From Lewinella sp. 4G2 (GTDB lineage Bacteria; Bacteroidota; Bacteroidia; Chitinophagales; Saprospiraceae): 64,000 bases of DNA. The translations under genes were made by a program, and so were the position numbers. Under the pieces are notes generated by a model. That model saw only the letters and a list, made by a program, of their open reading frames with translations. It was not told the DNA's origin and searched no databases. Positions 25,903 through 33,686 of this stretch are shown here, piece after piece (position 1 is the stretch's first letter; every line of letters starts with the position of its first letter). The stretch spans positions 2,480,001 through 2,544,000 of the forward strand of contig NZ_LVWJ02000014.1 in assembly GCF_001625015.1 (NCBI RefSeq). The letters are read 5' to 3'.

Positions 25903-28143
25903 CTACTCTACCGTATACCGAATGCCAACGTAGCCCCGCGCCCCAAAAATTGGTTGGTAGACCTGGGTAGCGTCGAAGTAATCCCCCGTAAACGGCGCAT
26001 CCGCACCGATGATGGCGTTGGATTGCTGCACGTTCGTCAGGTTCTCGCCACCGAAGTAGATCTCGGTTTTCGAATTGGCGACGTAGGTAACCTGGGCCGT
26101 CACCAAGCCGAAGCCCGGAGAGCGTTGCGGTTGGGTGATGACGACGGATTCCGGAATCGGCCCAAAGTCGATCAAGCGCTGTTCGCCTACGTACTGGTAG
26201 TTGAGGTGGGCTTTGATGCGGGCGCCGTCGTAGCCAACGGTCGCCAAGTAACGGTGCTTCGGCGTTAGGGGGACTTCCCGCAGGCCGCCCTCCCGGTAGG
26301 TTTGCTGGACGTCGTTATACTTGTACGCCAGTTTAACGTCAATCAGGGGCAATACCTCGTAGTTGAGGCTGAGCAGTAAGCTATTGGCGCGGCTCTGGCC
26401 GTCAAGTTGGTAGAGGCGGAGGGTTCGGTAGTCCTGGTCCGCATCCACAATGATCTGGTCGGTGAAATCGGTGCGGTAGACGTCCAGGACCAGTTCCATA
26501 TCCCTGCCATTGACGTCGATGTGGCCGGTGACGTTACCTCCGTAGTTCCATGCGGATTCCAAGCCGACAAAGCCGGGGTTTGCTCCCGCTCCAGTATCGC
26601 TACTACCGGCGGCTACCTGCCGGCTGGAGGGCAACCAATTCAGGTTGTCCACGAGTAGGTTGGGGGAGCGCCAGCCGCGCCCGGCGGAGGCCCGCACGGC
26701 AAATTGCTCGCTGGGGTTGTACTTCACGTTGAGGCGGGGACTGATCTGGGTGCCACCGAGGTTATGTTCTTCCACCCGTAGGCCGGCAATCAGGGTGAAG
26801 GCGCGGTAGGGAGCACCCTTTCGGTCTTCCTCCCAGGAGTAGGTGTACTCGCCGAAGGCACCCACCGTCGTCTCGTCGCGGCTGAAATCTTGCTCGCCAA
26901 ACTGCTCATTGAAAGCATCCGAACGGATGGTGCCCCCGGTACTTAACTGGTGGCGGTCGTTTACGATGCGGGTTTGGTAAAGGCCATTGAAGTACAGGGA
27001 GGTCTGTTCCCCGGTGTGCAGCCGAGTACCGTAGCGATTATTCAGCTCGTGGAAGCTGGCGCTGTAGATGGTACCGAGGGATTGGTGGGCTTTCTTGAAG
27101 CCGAAGAATCCCGTTTTACCCCAGGCTTCGAGACGGCGGTTGTCCTGAATGATGCGGTAGGGGTTTGGCCCGGCGGCGTCCACCTGCCCACCCTCGTGGT
27201 AATCCTTTACGCCGAGCAGGTTCCACTGCCCCTCCCAGTTGCTACCTCCGTTCTTAAAGAGCCGGAGGAGCCCGACGCCAGTTTCCCGGATCGGCATATC
27301 CCGGAAGTCATCTCCGTCAAAATCATGCTCGGGGGCGGTGACGGAGCCGTGGGCCGCGCCACCCAAGTACCAGTTTTCGCCGATCTGGTGGTTGCTAAGT
27401 ACGTTGATTTCTCCGCGTCCCTGCGTGCCGGCGAAAGCATTTAAAAACAGCTTGGGTCCGTTGACGGGTTTGATCAGTTCCGTATTGATCTCGCCGGTCA
27501 TTCCCTGCGCGCCGCTTTCCAGGCTGCCGCTTCCTTTGCCCACCTGGATGCCCTGCACCCACGGCCCGGGGATTAACGCGAGGGCGTAAGGGCTGGCCAA
27601 CCCGTCGAGCATCGGCCGTTTTTCCAGGGTCAGTTGGGTGTAGTTGCCGCGCAGGCCCAGCATCTGGATCTCCCGGCGGCCCGTCAGCGGATCCCCATAG
27701 GTGAGGTCCACTACCGCGCTATTTTCGAAGCTCTCGGCGAGGCTACAACACGGCGCTTTTCGGAGTTCTTTCGATGTGATGCTTTCCACGTTGCGGGTCT
27801 TCAGCACCGAGGCGGAGTTGCCGTTATCGCGGGCGGTGACCGTCACGTCGCCGAGGGTGGTATTCGCCTCCACGAGCGTAACGTCGTAGTAGGTTTGGGA
27901 CCCATCGTAGGTCAGCGTCATCGGTTCGAAGCCGAGGTAGGAGATGGTGAAGTGGTCCTGTCCCTCCACCAGATCCAGACTAAACGTCCCCTCAGTATCC
28001 ACCGTCGTGCCGGTGCCGTTCTCCCACTTCACGGTGGCGCCGGTGAGTGGATACTGGTCTTCGTCGACCACCTTCCCCTGCACCTGCGCCAGCGCCCAGA
28101 TCGGAGAGAAAAGAAGGAATAGAAGTAAAGAAAACTGCACCAT
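25903..28143 (-). CDS. TonB-dependent receptor, probably for copper or another metal
   Basis: 746 residues from the ATG at 28143, which gives a clean signal peptide (FSLLLFLLFSPIWALAQ); an ATG at 28194 adds 17 residues. It has a carboxypeptidase-regulatory-like domain (about 20-95, VQGKVVDEDQYPLTGATVKW), a plug (about 110-225) with an unusual Cys pair in RKAPCCSLAESFE, and a beta-barrel ending in YTVE. The Cys pair in the plug, the neighbouring HMA protein and the His/Cys-rich protein upstream suggest metal uptake; the metal is not determined. Repeat-like copy at 28079-28096 covers the signal peptide cleavage region. Confidence 0.88.
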   Translation of the reverse strand: MVQFSLLLFLLFSPIWALAQVQGKVVDEDQYPLTGATVKWENGTGTTVDTEGTFSLDLVEGQDHFTISYLGFEPMTLTYDGSQTYYDVTLVEANTTLGDVTVTARDNGNSASVLKTRNVESITSKELRKAPCCSLAESFENSAVVDLTYGDPLTGRREIQMLGLRGNYTQLTLEKRPMLDGLASPYALALIPGPWVQGIQVGKGSGSLESGAQGMTGEINTELIKPVNGPKLFLNAFAGTQGRGEINVLSNHQIGENWYLGGAAHGSVTAPEHDFDGDDFRDMPIRETGVGLLRLFKNGGSNWEGQWNLLGVKDYHEGGQVDAAGPNPYRIIQDNRRLEAWGKTGFFGFKKAHQSLGTIYSASFHELNNRYGTRLHTGEQTSLYFNGLYQTRIVNDRHQLSTGGTIRSDAFNEQFGEQDFSRDETTVGAFGEYTYSWEEDRKGAPYRAFTLIAGLRVEEHNLGGTQISPRLNVKYNPSEQFAVRASAGRGWRSPNLLVDNLNWLPSSRQVAAGSSDTGAGANPGFVGLESAWNYGGNVTGHIDVNGRDMELVLDVYRTDFTDQIIVDADQDYRTLRLYQLDGQSRANSLLLSLNYEVLPLIDVKLAYKYNDVQQTYREGGLREVPLTPKHRYLATVGYDGARIKAHLNYQYVGEQRLIDFGPIPESVVITQPQRSPGFGLVTAQVTYVANSKTEIYFGGENLTNVQQSNAIIGADAPFTGDYFDATQVYQPIFGARGYVGIRYTVE
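28079..28096 (+). repeat. Dispersed 18-bp repeat, imperfect copy 9 (in TonB receptor gene)
   Basis: TGCACCTGCGCCAGCGCC, 16/18 to consensus. On the coding strand it is read as part of ALAQV at the signal peptide end. Confidence 0.5.
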
Positions 28144-28233
28144 TAGTCGCTCATTAGGGCGCTCACGCAGGTGCAATAATTGGATTGAAAACATATGATA
28201 TCTTGATTTATCCGGAATTAGTACGATGTAAAA

Positions 28234-28263
28234 CCACCCCGTCAGCGTAGGAGCTCGGGGCGG
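28234..28263 (-). terminator. Probable terminator of the HYC_CC_PP-type gene
   Basis: CCaCCCCG at 28234-28241 pairs with CGGGGcGG at 28256-28263 with one mismatch. On the minus strand the stem is followed by TTTTA. Confidence 0.5.
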
Positions 28264-28282
28264 GAAAAGAGATCGTATCGGG

Positions 28283-28762
28283 CTAAATCAAAAAGGTCTG
28301 CTGCAGGGCCAGCAACGAACGGCCGTAAGGAAGCGGTGGCGGATCGGGCCCGCGAATCGGCGCCGCCAATTCCAGCTCGCTACCTGAAAAGAGCGTGGGA
28401 GATGTAACGGGGCTGATTGCCGGACCAAGAATTACCGTAGAGAAATCAAGGTTCCACTCGGCAAAAAAATCGACGTCCAGCTGCGCAAAAACGGCTTCGG
28501 AATCGCCACAATCGTGACTCTTGCAAGTCTCTACGGCAGGACCCGCATCGTGGCTACAACAGCTAGCTTTCGCTTCGGCGTGGTGGTGGGGAGGGGTTTC
28601 CACCGCATCGTGGTGGCAGTCGTGTTGCACGGAAGTCACCGTCAGGTAAGCCTCGCCAACACAGGCGCAGTAGACCCGGTTCAGGGGAAGCCCTACGCTG
28701 ACCAACAATAAGTAAGCGGTGAGAAAGGGAGCCAGCCTTTTAGCGAGATCGCGCAACTGCAT
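28283..28762 (-). CDS. HYC_CC_PP-type His/Cys-rich protein
   Basis: 159 residues. A hydrophobic N-terminal segment (about 10-28, PFLTAYLLLVSVGLPL) precedes NRVYCACVG, followed by a His-rich stretch (QHDCHHDAVETPPHHH), a Cys pair (ASCCSHD), CKSHDCGD, and a Pro-rich C-terminus (RGPDPPPLPYGRSLLALQQTFLI). These match the landmarks that name the Bacteroidota HYC_CC_PP family (here VYC instead of HYC). The His/Cys content suggests soft-metal binding in the periplasm. TACCTTTG (minus strand, 28774-28767) fits the Bacteroidota -7 box but lies only 4 bp before the ATG, so transcription may be leaderless or the start may be further in. Confidence 0.75.
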   Translation of the reverse strand: MQLRDLAKRLAPFLTAYLLLVSVGLPLNRVYCACVGEAYLTVTSVQHDCHHDAVETPPHHHAEAKASCCSHDAGPAVETCKSHDCGDSEAVFAQLDVDFFAEWNLDFSTVILGPAISPVTSPTLFSGSELELAAPIRGPDPPPLPYGRSLLALQQTFLI

Positions 28763-28839
28763 ACGGCAAAGGTAACGGTAGCCCGCGGTTAGCGGTTGAC
28801 CGTTAACGCTTCATTCTCAAAGCCTTGATGCGCACCAGC

Positions 28840-30837
28840 CTACTTCAATAGGTAGGCGCTGACCTCCGTCTCAAGCGAGACCACAAGCACGCCGTCCGTA
28901 ACCTTAGCCAGTGCGTGGGGTTTGGTGGGAGAACTGAAGATCAGATCGGCGGAAGTATACGCGCCCAGACCCTTCACCTTGATGCTGGTTTCGGATGGGA
29001 CCGCAAAATTTGCCACCAATAAATACGCCCCCTCCCCGTCACTAGCCGTGCGCAGCCAGACCAGTGCGTCCGGACCCTGCCGGAGAATCTTCACCGGGCC
29101 GAGGTGCGCCAGGATACCGGCGGCAAACTGGTGCAGCTTAGTGAGGGCCACGAATAAATCGAGGTTGCCGCCCCAACGGAAAGGCCCACTCACGGCCTTA
29201 TCCCCCCGCTCTTCCTGAAAGACGTAGAGTTTGGAATACACCTCATTGGGTGCTCGCTCGAAGTGGCGGTCCCGTTGCGCAAACCCCAGACTGTAGTAAA
29301 GCGATAGGCGGCCGAGGAACAAACCCGCAAACATCCGCGCCACTTCCCCGTGGTGATGGAAAGCATCGAAGCGCGGGTCGTCCTTATCGCCAGTGATGAC
29401 CGTCCAGGCGGGCGTCACCTCCGTAGTGGCCGCTACGTCGAGATAGTGGTCCAGCCGCTCCCAAAACTCGCTGCCGCCGGGGATGGTGGACTGCAGATCA
29501 CCCAGGGTGACTTCCGCCTCGGACCGTTCCAGGTGTTCCGCTTCGCTACCGTAGGCCATGAAGCCATCCGGCGTCAGGAAGCTCTCGGCGAAGTAGGCAA
29601 AGTGGGGCGCGGAACGTTGGATGTGCTTCTTTACGGCGCGCAGCGGATCGTAAAAATCGTCGATCTCTGCTGCCGGGGGAACGCCCTCCGGTCGCATCTG
29701 AACGTGGCTCATGTCGCCCCGCATAAAATCAAAATTATAAGCAGCCTGCTGGCGGGCGTAGTGGCCGGTCAGGTAGTTCCACACCCAGAAGCGGGGGCTC
29801 TCGAAGTCAATGGCCCAATCTCGGTTGTCGTTCTGCCGCCCGTAGAGTTTATAGCGCGTCAGTGGGCCGAAGACGCGGCTCATGGTTTGGGGTTCGGTGA
29901 TGCGGTAGTCGCGCCAGGCGTGGCCGGCGGCATCAACGGTGATGGCGGCGGGGCTGGAGTCCACTTCGATGCCCCGGTAGGGTGGGGCCATGGTGGCCGG
30001 GACCGGTTCGTAGCCTCGGCGGAAGAGCCAGTCCACGAGATCGGTACGGCGGCGTTGGCGGCCCAGGTAATCTTCCGGGTGGCCGAAGAGCAATAGTAAA
30101 CGTTTGGCCTCCGCCAGTTGCCAGAGGTGGCCGACGGTGGCGTAGGCTTCCGCGGCCGGCCCGCGGGCGATCAACCAGTCGTAAATGGCGCCCTGCACGT
30201 CTTCGTGCAGGTAGGCCCGGTGGTCGACGATCTTCGTATCCCACCGCTGGAGCCACTCGAAGTGGTCCGGGTTGGCCAGTACCATTTCGCTGTAGCGATC
30301 GGTGTGGGGGATGACGTCCATGCCCACCACCTTCCCCAGCGCGTGGAGGAGATTAACGCAGACGCGGAGTTGGTCTTCCAACTTACCGATGCCGGCGGCG
30401 TAGAGTTCCTGACTATAAAATTCCGTATTCAGTTGCCAGCTGGCCATCCCGTAGAGGCTACCGACAACGCCCGGCTCCCAGATGGGGAGCAGGTGGACGC
30501 CGCGGATGTGATCGGGGAGGGTCAAGGCATACTTCACCACTTCCAGAAAACTACCGATCGTGCGAACGTTGACGCCCACGGTATTGGTTTGGCGTAGCCA
30601 GTCGCCGTTTTTTTCCTCGGCAACGGGGGAGGGGAAGGTCTGGTCCGGGTCCAGGCAATTGCTCAGCGTTTCTTCGCCGAGGCGCTGCCGCAGGATGCCG
30701 AGTAATTGGGGGAGGGGCATGCGCACCGCCGCTTCGGGGGGCAGGCCGACGATCCAGGAACTCTCCCCGCTAGCGTATCGGTCAATGAACTGTTGGCCCT
30801 GCGTCTTCCAGTACAGATCAAAGGTGGAGGGGAGCAT
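28840..30837 (-). CDS. GH13-type alpha-glucosidase/amylase-like enzyme
   Basis: 665 residues without a signal peptide, so probably cytoplasmic. The GH13 conserved regions are recognisable in divergent form: region I VVGMDVIPHTDR (about 165-176), region II NFDFMRGDMSH with the nucleophile Asp (about 375-385), region III YFAESF with the acid/base Glu (about 425-430) and region IV near TGDKDDPRFD (about 487-496). A beta-sandwich C-terminal domain closes the protein. Substrate and exact subfamily are not evident. Repeat copy 10 lies near the 5' end and is read Gly-Ile-Leu-Arg-Gln-Arg. Confidence 0.75.
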   Translation of the reverse strand: MLPSTFDLYWKTQGQQFIDRYASGESSWIVGLPPEAAVRMPLPQLLGILRQRLGEETLSNCLDPDQTFPSPVAEEKNGDWLRQTNTVGVNVRTIGSFLEVVKYALTLPDHIRGVHLLPIWEPGVVGSLYGMASWQLNTEFYSQELYAAGIGKLEDQLRVCVNLLHALGKVVGMDVIPHTDRYSEMVLANPDHFEWLQRWDTKIVDHRAYLHEDVQGAIYDWLIARGPAAEAYATVGHLWQLAEAKRLLLLFGHPEDYLGRQRRRTDLVDWLFRRGYEPVPATMAPPYRGIEVDSSPAAITVDAAGHAWRDYRITEPQTMSRVFGPLTRYKLYGRQNDNRDWAIDFESPRFWVWNYLTGHYARQQAAYNFDFMRGDMSHVQMRPEGVPPAAEIDDFYDPLRAVKKHIQRSAPHFAYFAESFLTPDGFMAYGSEAEHLERSEAEVTLGDLQSTIPGGSEFWERLDHYLDVAATTEVTPAWTVITGDKDDPRFDAFHHHGEVARMFAGLFLGRLSLYYSLGFAQRDRHFERAPNEVYSKLYVFQEERGDKAVSGPFRWGGNLDLFVALTKLHQFAAGILAHLGPVKILRQGPDALVWLRTASDGEGAYLLVANFAVPSETSIKVKGLGAYTSADLIFSSPTKPHALAKVTDGVLVVSLETEVSAYLLK
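30681..30699 (-). repeat. Dispersed repeat, copy 10, 19-nt variant (in GH13 gene)
   Basis: Plus strand GGCGCTGCCGCAGGATGCC, the exact reverse complement of copy 8. The host gene reads it as Gly-Ile-Leu-Arg-Gln-Arg. Confidence 0.75.
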
Positions 30838-30965
30838 AGAACGATAGTTGAGCAGTGTAAAGCTGGACCTATAAAGTTGGAAGAAGGTTAGTCGGCAGGA
30901 TGTCCGTTACCGACAGACCTCCAACCGCCCTATCAACCCGATCCTTTGCCGAGGGTTTACCCTCC

Positions 30966-31748
30966 ATGCGAATGCTCTTACTCCTTTTTTGCACCCTTAC
31001 CATTACTACCATGAAAGCCCAACAACTCACCGCCCCCGAAGGCGCTTACTGCGACCCCGAAACTGGCCTTTGCCACCCCTCCCCGATGCCGGCACCCGCG
31101 GCAGCACCCGACTTTGCCGAAGACGTGGAGATCATCTACGTCGGCGACCCGATGTGTTCCTGGTGCTGGGGCATCAGCCCGGCCCTGAACCGGCTGGAAC
31201 GCGCCGCCGAAATGAACGGCATCCCCTACCGGATCGTCCTCGGTGGCCTCCGCCCCGGCGGTGGTGACCCGTGGGACGACGAGATGAAAAAATTCATCGG
31301 CCACCACTGGGACCAAGTGACGGAACGCAGCGGGCAACCCTTTGGCCGTGCCCTCTTCGAGCGGGATACCTTTAACTACGATACGGAACCCAGCTGCCGC
31401 GCCGTCGTCGCCGCTAGAACGATGAACCCGGAGGTGGAGAGCCGCTTCTTTGAACTGACGCAGCACCACTTTTACGTCCTCAACGAAGACCCGAAGGACG
31501 CCGCTTTCTACGCACCCATCTGCGAAGAATTAGGGTTGGACTATCAGGAATTCGTCCGCCAGTTCAACAGCCCGGAAGTAAAGGCCGCCACCGAGCAGGA
31601 CTTCCGCCTCAACCGTAGCTGGGGCGTGACGGGTTACCCGACGGTCATCCTGCGTAAGGGCAACGAACTGACGGCCCTGGCGCGGGGGTTCAATACTTTT
31701 GAGAATATGTGGAGCGGGGTCTCCGAGACGTTAGAAGCTAGACGTTAG
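30966..31748 (+). CDS. Exported DsbA-family thioredoxin-like protein
   Basis: 260 residues from the ATG at 30966 (a start at 30900 adds a non-signal extension). A signal peptide covers about 1-18 (MLLLLFCTLTITTMKAQ), then comes a linker with CDPETGLC and the repeat-encoded APAAAP (43-48), then the thioredoxin fold with the active site CSWC at 64-67 in YVGDPMCSWCWG. The cis-Pro loop is GVTGYPTVIL near 220. The pattern resembles DsbA/FrnE-like oxidoreductases that act on disulfides in the periplasm. Substrate unknown. Confidence 0.85.
   Translation: MRMLLLLFCTLTITTMKAQQLTAPEGAYCDPETGLCHPSPMPAPAAAPDFAEDVEIIYVGDPMCSWCWGISPALNRLERAAEMNGIPYRIVLGGLRPGGGDPWDDEMKKFIGHHWDQVTERSGQPFGRALFERDTFNYDTEPSCRAVVAARTMNPEVESRFFELTQHHFYVLNEDPKDAAFYAPICEELGLDYQEFVRQFNSPEVKAATEQDFRLNRSWGVTGYPTVILRKGNELTALARGFNTFENMWSGVSETLEARR
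31091..31108 (+). repeat. Dispersed 18-bp repeat, copy 11 (in DsbA-like gene)
   Basis: GGCACCCGCGGCAGCACC, 17/18 to consensus, read Ala-Pro-Ala-Ala-Ala-Pro in the linker between signal peptide and thioredoxin fold. Confidence 0.8.
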
Positions 31749-31805
31749 ATTTTAGACCGTGGATACTCCAACGTCCAAAATCTAAGGTCTAAAATCTAGC
31801 ATCTA
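31739..31805. terminator. Long stem-loop between convergent dsbA-like and gatB genes
   Basis: A perfect 13-bp inverted repeat (TAGATTTTAGACC at 31746-31758 and its complement at 31786-31798) extends to about 20 bp with two mismatches. The arms include the stop codons of both genes. It probably works as a bidirectional terminator, though it lacks a long T tract. Confidence 0.6.
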
Positions 31806-33248
31806 AGCCAGCTTAGCTTCCAGCAACGCCTTCGTTTCCTTCGGCTCCGCGGCTCCTTTGCTGCGCTTCATCACCTCGCCCATGAAGAAGCCGATCAAAC
31901 CCTTTTTACCTTTTTGGTAGGCGGTCACCTTCCCCGGGTTGGCGGCGATGACTGCGTCGACGATGCCGGTCAGGAAATCGACGTCGGAGTTTTGGATCAG
32001 GCCCAGCTCTTCGGCACGCTGAAAGGCGTCTCCGGGGGCTTCCAACAGGGAGGGGAGGAGTTTGCCCGTGGCGGCCGCGGCGGCGACGTCACCAGCCAGG
32101 ATGAGTTCCTGGAAGTTTGCCATCGCTTCGGGGCCGAGCGGTAGTTCAGCGGTACTGATCCGGTGTTCGGCGGCCCAGGGGTTAAGGCGGTTGAGCCAAA
32201 TTTTTGCCAGGCCGGGTACGTCACCGCTCTCGGCGGCGTAGGTAAGAAAGGTCTCGTACTCCACCCGGTCCTCGCTCAACAATGATGCATCCGAGGCGGG
32301 CAGGCGGAAAACCTCTTGGAGATGCCCGTAGGCTTCCCAGGGGAGGGTGCCGATCTCGGCGCGGACGTCCCGCAGGTAGTTATCGTCCAACACGACCGGG
32401 GGGAGGTCTGGGTCGGGGAAGTAACGGTAATCGTGGGCGTTTTCTTTGCTGCGGAGGGCGGAGGTGGTGCCCGTTGCCGGGTCATACTGCCGGGTTTGCT
32501 GGATGACCTTTTCACCCTTCTCCAGGAGGCCGATCTGTCGTTCCACTTCGTATTCCACCGCGCCGCGGGCGAACTTCATCGAGTTCATGTTTTTGATCTC
32601 GCAACGGGTACCAAAGGCTTCCTGCCCCTCCGGCCGGACGCTGATGTTGACGTCACAACGAAGGGAGCCCTCTTGCATATTACCGTCGCTGATATCCAGC
32701 CAACGGACGAGGCGGCGCATCCCCGTCATGAAAGCATCCACTTCTTCGGCGGACTGTAGGTCGGGCTCGGTGACGATCTCTACGAGCGGGGTGCCGGCCC
32801 GGTTCAGGTCCACCTTCGTGAAGGGTTCCCCGGTGGCGTGGATAGACTTCCCGGCGTCCTCTTCCATGTGGATGTGGTGGAGCTGTACGGATCTGGGCGC
32901 TGCCGCGGGTGCCAAGCGAAGGGGTAGGGCACCACCCCAACAAATAGGGTTTTCGTCCTGGGTGATCTGGTATCCCTTCGGGAGGTCGGCGTAGAAGTAG
33001 TTCTTCCGGTCGAAGGTGCTGTGCTGGTTGATCTGGCAGCCGAGGGCCATCCCCAATTTGACGGCGTAGCGAACCTGTTGCTCGTTGAGGACGGGCAGCG
33101 TCCCCGGATACCCCAAACTTACTTCGCTGATGTTGCGGTTGGGCTCCTGGCCGAAGAGGTTGCGGTCGGCGCAAAACGCTTTGGATTCCGTAGCGAGTTG
33201 GACGTGGGCCTCCAAGCCAATTGTAGTTTCGTAGGTGGTCTTTGCCAT
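31803..33248 (-). CDS. gatB: Aspartyl/glutamyl-tRNA amidotransferase subunit B
   Basis: 481 residues from the ATG at 33248 (MAKTTYETTIGLEAHVQL). GatB binds the misacylated tRNA and activates its side chain in the GatCAB complex that makes Gln-tRNA(Gln)/Asn-tRNA(Asn). Signatures: GLEAHVQL, FDRKNYFYADLPKGYQITQ, IHMEEDAGKSIH, DLNRAGTPLVEIVTEPD, and the C-terminal GatB/YqeY domain. Repeat copy 12 is read as APAAAP (about 113-118) in the variable hairpin just before SVQLHHIHMEEDAGK, a place where homologues have a short variable loop. A MITE-like hairpin starts 12 bp upstream of the start codon. gatA and gatC are not in the window. Confidence 0.95.
   Translation of the reverse strand: MAKTTYETTIGLEAHVQLATESKAFCADRNLFGQEPNRNISEVSLGYPGTLPVLNEQQVRYAVKLGMALGCQINQHSTFDRKNYFYADLPKGYQITQDENPICWGGALPLRLAPAAAPRSVQLHHIHMEEDAGKSIHATGEPFTKVDLNRAGTPLVEIVTEPDLQSAEEVDAFMTGMRRLVRWLDISDGNMQEGSLRCDVNISVRPEGQEAFGTRCEIKNMNSMKFARGAVEYEVERQIGLLEKGEKVIQQTRQYDPATGTTSALRSKENAHDYRYFPDPDLPPVVLDDNYLRDVRAEIGTLPWEAYGHLQEVFRLPASDASLLSEDRVEYETFLTYAAESGDVPGLAKIWLNRLNPWAAEHRISTAELPLGPEAMANFQELILAGDVAAAAATGKLLPSLLEAPGDAFQRAEELGLIQNSDVDFLTGIVDAVIAANPGKVTAYQKGKKGLIGFFMGEVMKRSKGAAEPKETKALLEAKLA
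32896..32913 (-). repeat. Dispersed 18-bp repeat, copy 12 (inside gatB)
   Basis: Plus strand GGCGCTGCCGCGGGTGCC, exact consensus, read Ala-Pro-Ala-Ala-Ala-Pro by gatB. Confidence 0.85.
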
Positions 33249-33259
33249 AAGCGGCAAGA

Positions 33260-33422
33260 TATACCTGAATCAAAGTGGTTTTGGAATTTATCGCTTGTTC
33301 TTTTCGCGTCTACCGTCGTTAGAAAATTGAACCGTAGCTATGGCTATGCTTAAATTTTCTGCCTAGGTAGACACAAAAATAACGTCACACTAATTTTCCA
33401 AAACCACTTCGTTTCAGGTATA
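33260..33422. mobile_element. MITE-like 163-bp inverted-repeat element
   Basis: 27-bp terminal arms, 33260-33286 and 33396-33422, are inverted repeats with 25/27 identity. Ends read TATACCTGAA and TTCAGGTATA, compatible with a TA target duplication as made by IS630/mariner-type elements. Further nested inverted repeats (GTCTACC/GGTAGAC and AGAAAATT/AATTTTCT) let most of the element fold into one long hairpin. No coding capacity. It lies between divergent gatB and the GH5 gene. Confidence 0.65.
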
Positions 33423-33686
33423 GGTAGGTTGGGTAATTTCTCCGATGATCATTTGTATGGGACTTCCATTCCACTGGCGGGAATGTCCTACAGAAGTCCG
33501 CCCAATTTTTGAGCGTAAGTAACCCTTCCCTCGGCTCCTTTATCCACTCGATTGCACCTGCGGCAGCGCCCCTTAATTAATGATTTATTGGGTGCTACCC
33601 GACACCCGTTCTTATACCGTATGCAACGATCCTAACAGGAAGATGCTAACTTGAGGACGCTATCCCCGACCTACAAAACAACCGAC
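33423..33686. other. Rest of the gatB-GH5 intergenic region
   Basis: Holds one repeat copy at 33553-33570 and presumably the promoter of the GH5 gene; no gene is seen. Together with the MITE-like element it makes a 438-bp gap. Confidence 0.5.
33553..33570 (+). repeat. Dispersed 18-bp repeat, copy 13 (intergenic)
   Basis: TGCACCTGCGGCAGCGCC, 17/18 to consensus, 116 bp upstream of the GH5 start and in its direction. Confidence 0.8.

Noticed and set aside
29461..29490. Partial matches to the repeat such as CGCTGCCGCCGGGG in the GH13 gene, and GCTGCCGCGG near 52190
   Set aside because: Only 8-10 bp match and the rest diverges, as expected by chance in GC-rich coding DNA.
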